A DNA stretch of 64,000 bases from Sorex araneus (taxonomy: Eukaryota > Chordata > Mammalia > Eulipotyphla > Soricidae), in contig NC_073304.1 of NCBI RefSeq assembly GCF_027595985.1, positions 220,046,000 through 220,109,999 of the forward strand, read 5' to 3'. The notes under the pieces are model-generated. The model saw only the letters and a list, made by a program, of their open reading frames with translations. It was not told where the DNA came from and ran no database searches. Shown one piece after another: positions 63,895-64,000 of this stretch. Made by a program: the position numbers and the translations under genes. Position 1 is the stretch's first letter, and every line of letters begins with the position of its first letter.

Positions 63895-64000
63895 TTATTT
63901 TATTTTTTTTTTTTTGCTTTTTGGGTCACACCCAGCGATGCTCAGGGGTTACTCCTGGCTTTGCACTCAGGAATTACTCCTGGCAGTGCTTGGGGGACCA
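63895..64000 (-). mobile_element. SINE, cut by window end
   Basis: Young antisense copy starting with a T-rich tail; the head lies outside. Confidence 0.9.

Overview
The window is mammalian nuclear DNA, most likely from a shrew (Soricidae, probably Sorex). Two things point there: the intergenic and intronic DNA is saturated with one tRNA-headed SINE family of the kind I associate with shrews (family name not verified by search), and the genes are those of human 17q21.31 just upstream of BRCA1, in the same order and orientation: AARSD1(-), PTGES3L(-), RUNDC1(+), RPL27(+), IFI35(+), VAT1(-). No bacterial, plasmid or viral gene set is present.

Layout. 1-8.2 kb holds no recognisable gene: SINEs, an L1 3' end, a small retroposed sequence with target-site repeats, and unique DNA. 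8.25-18.18 kb is AARSD1 in 12 coding exons; joined, they give 412 codons with every splice phase matching and the zinc-site histidines and cysteine intact. 20.3-26.46 kb is PTGES3L in 7 exons (155 aa), reading toward AARSD1. About 0.66 kb separates the PTGES3L start codon from the RUNDC1 start codon, a divergent head-to-head arrangement. RUNDC1 runs from 27.1 to 38.2 kb in 5 exons (597 aa), with a 1.6 kb 3' UTR. RPL27 has coding exons at 44.2-47.1 kb (136 aa) behind a 5'TOP/ETS promoter. IFI35 begins with a 7-codon exon at 50.18 kb beside a combined GAS/ISRE, has an 8.5 kb SINE-filled first intron, and ends at 60.83 kb (289 aa). The last two coding exons of VAT1 lie on the minus strand at 62.6-63.05 kb with a SINE-free 3' UTR of about 1.4 kb; the rest of VAT1 lies beyond the window.

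The genes are not a functional operon. They are independent: tRNA-Ala proofreading (AARSD1), an Hsp90 cochaperone-like protein (PTGES3L), a RUN-domain protein (RUNDC1), a ribosomal protein (RPL27), an interferon-induced protein (IFI35) and an oxidoreductase-fold vesicle/mitochondrial protein (VAT1). PTGES3L and AARSD1 are linked by in-frame splice phases that would allow a read-through fusion protein.

The main structural interest is in the repeats. There are well over 100 SINE copies: a young A-tailed type, older diverged copies, short tRNA-only relics, and a second SINE type that shares the tRNA head but has a different body and an ACAGTG-repeat tail instead of poly(A). Several insertions are nested, doubled at one target site, or arranged as inverted pairs.
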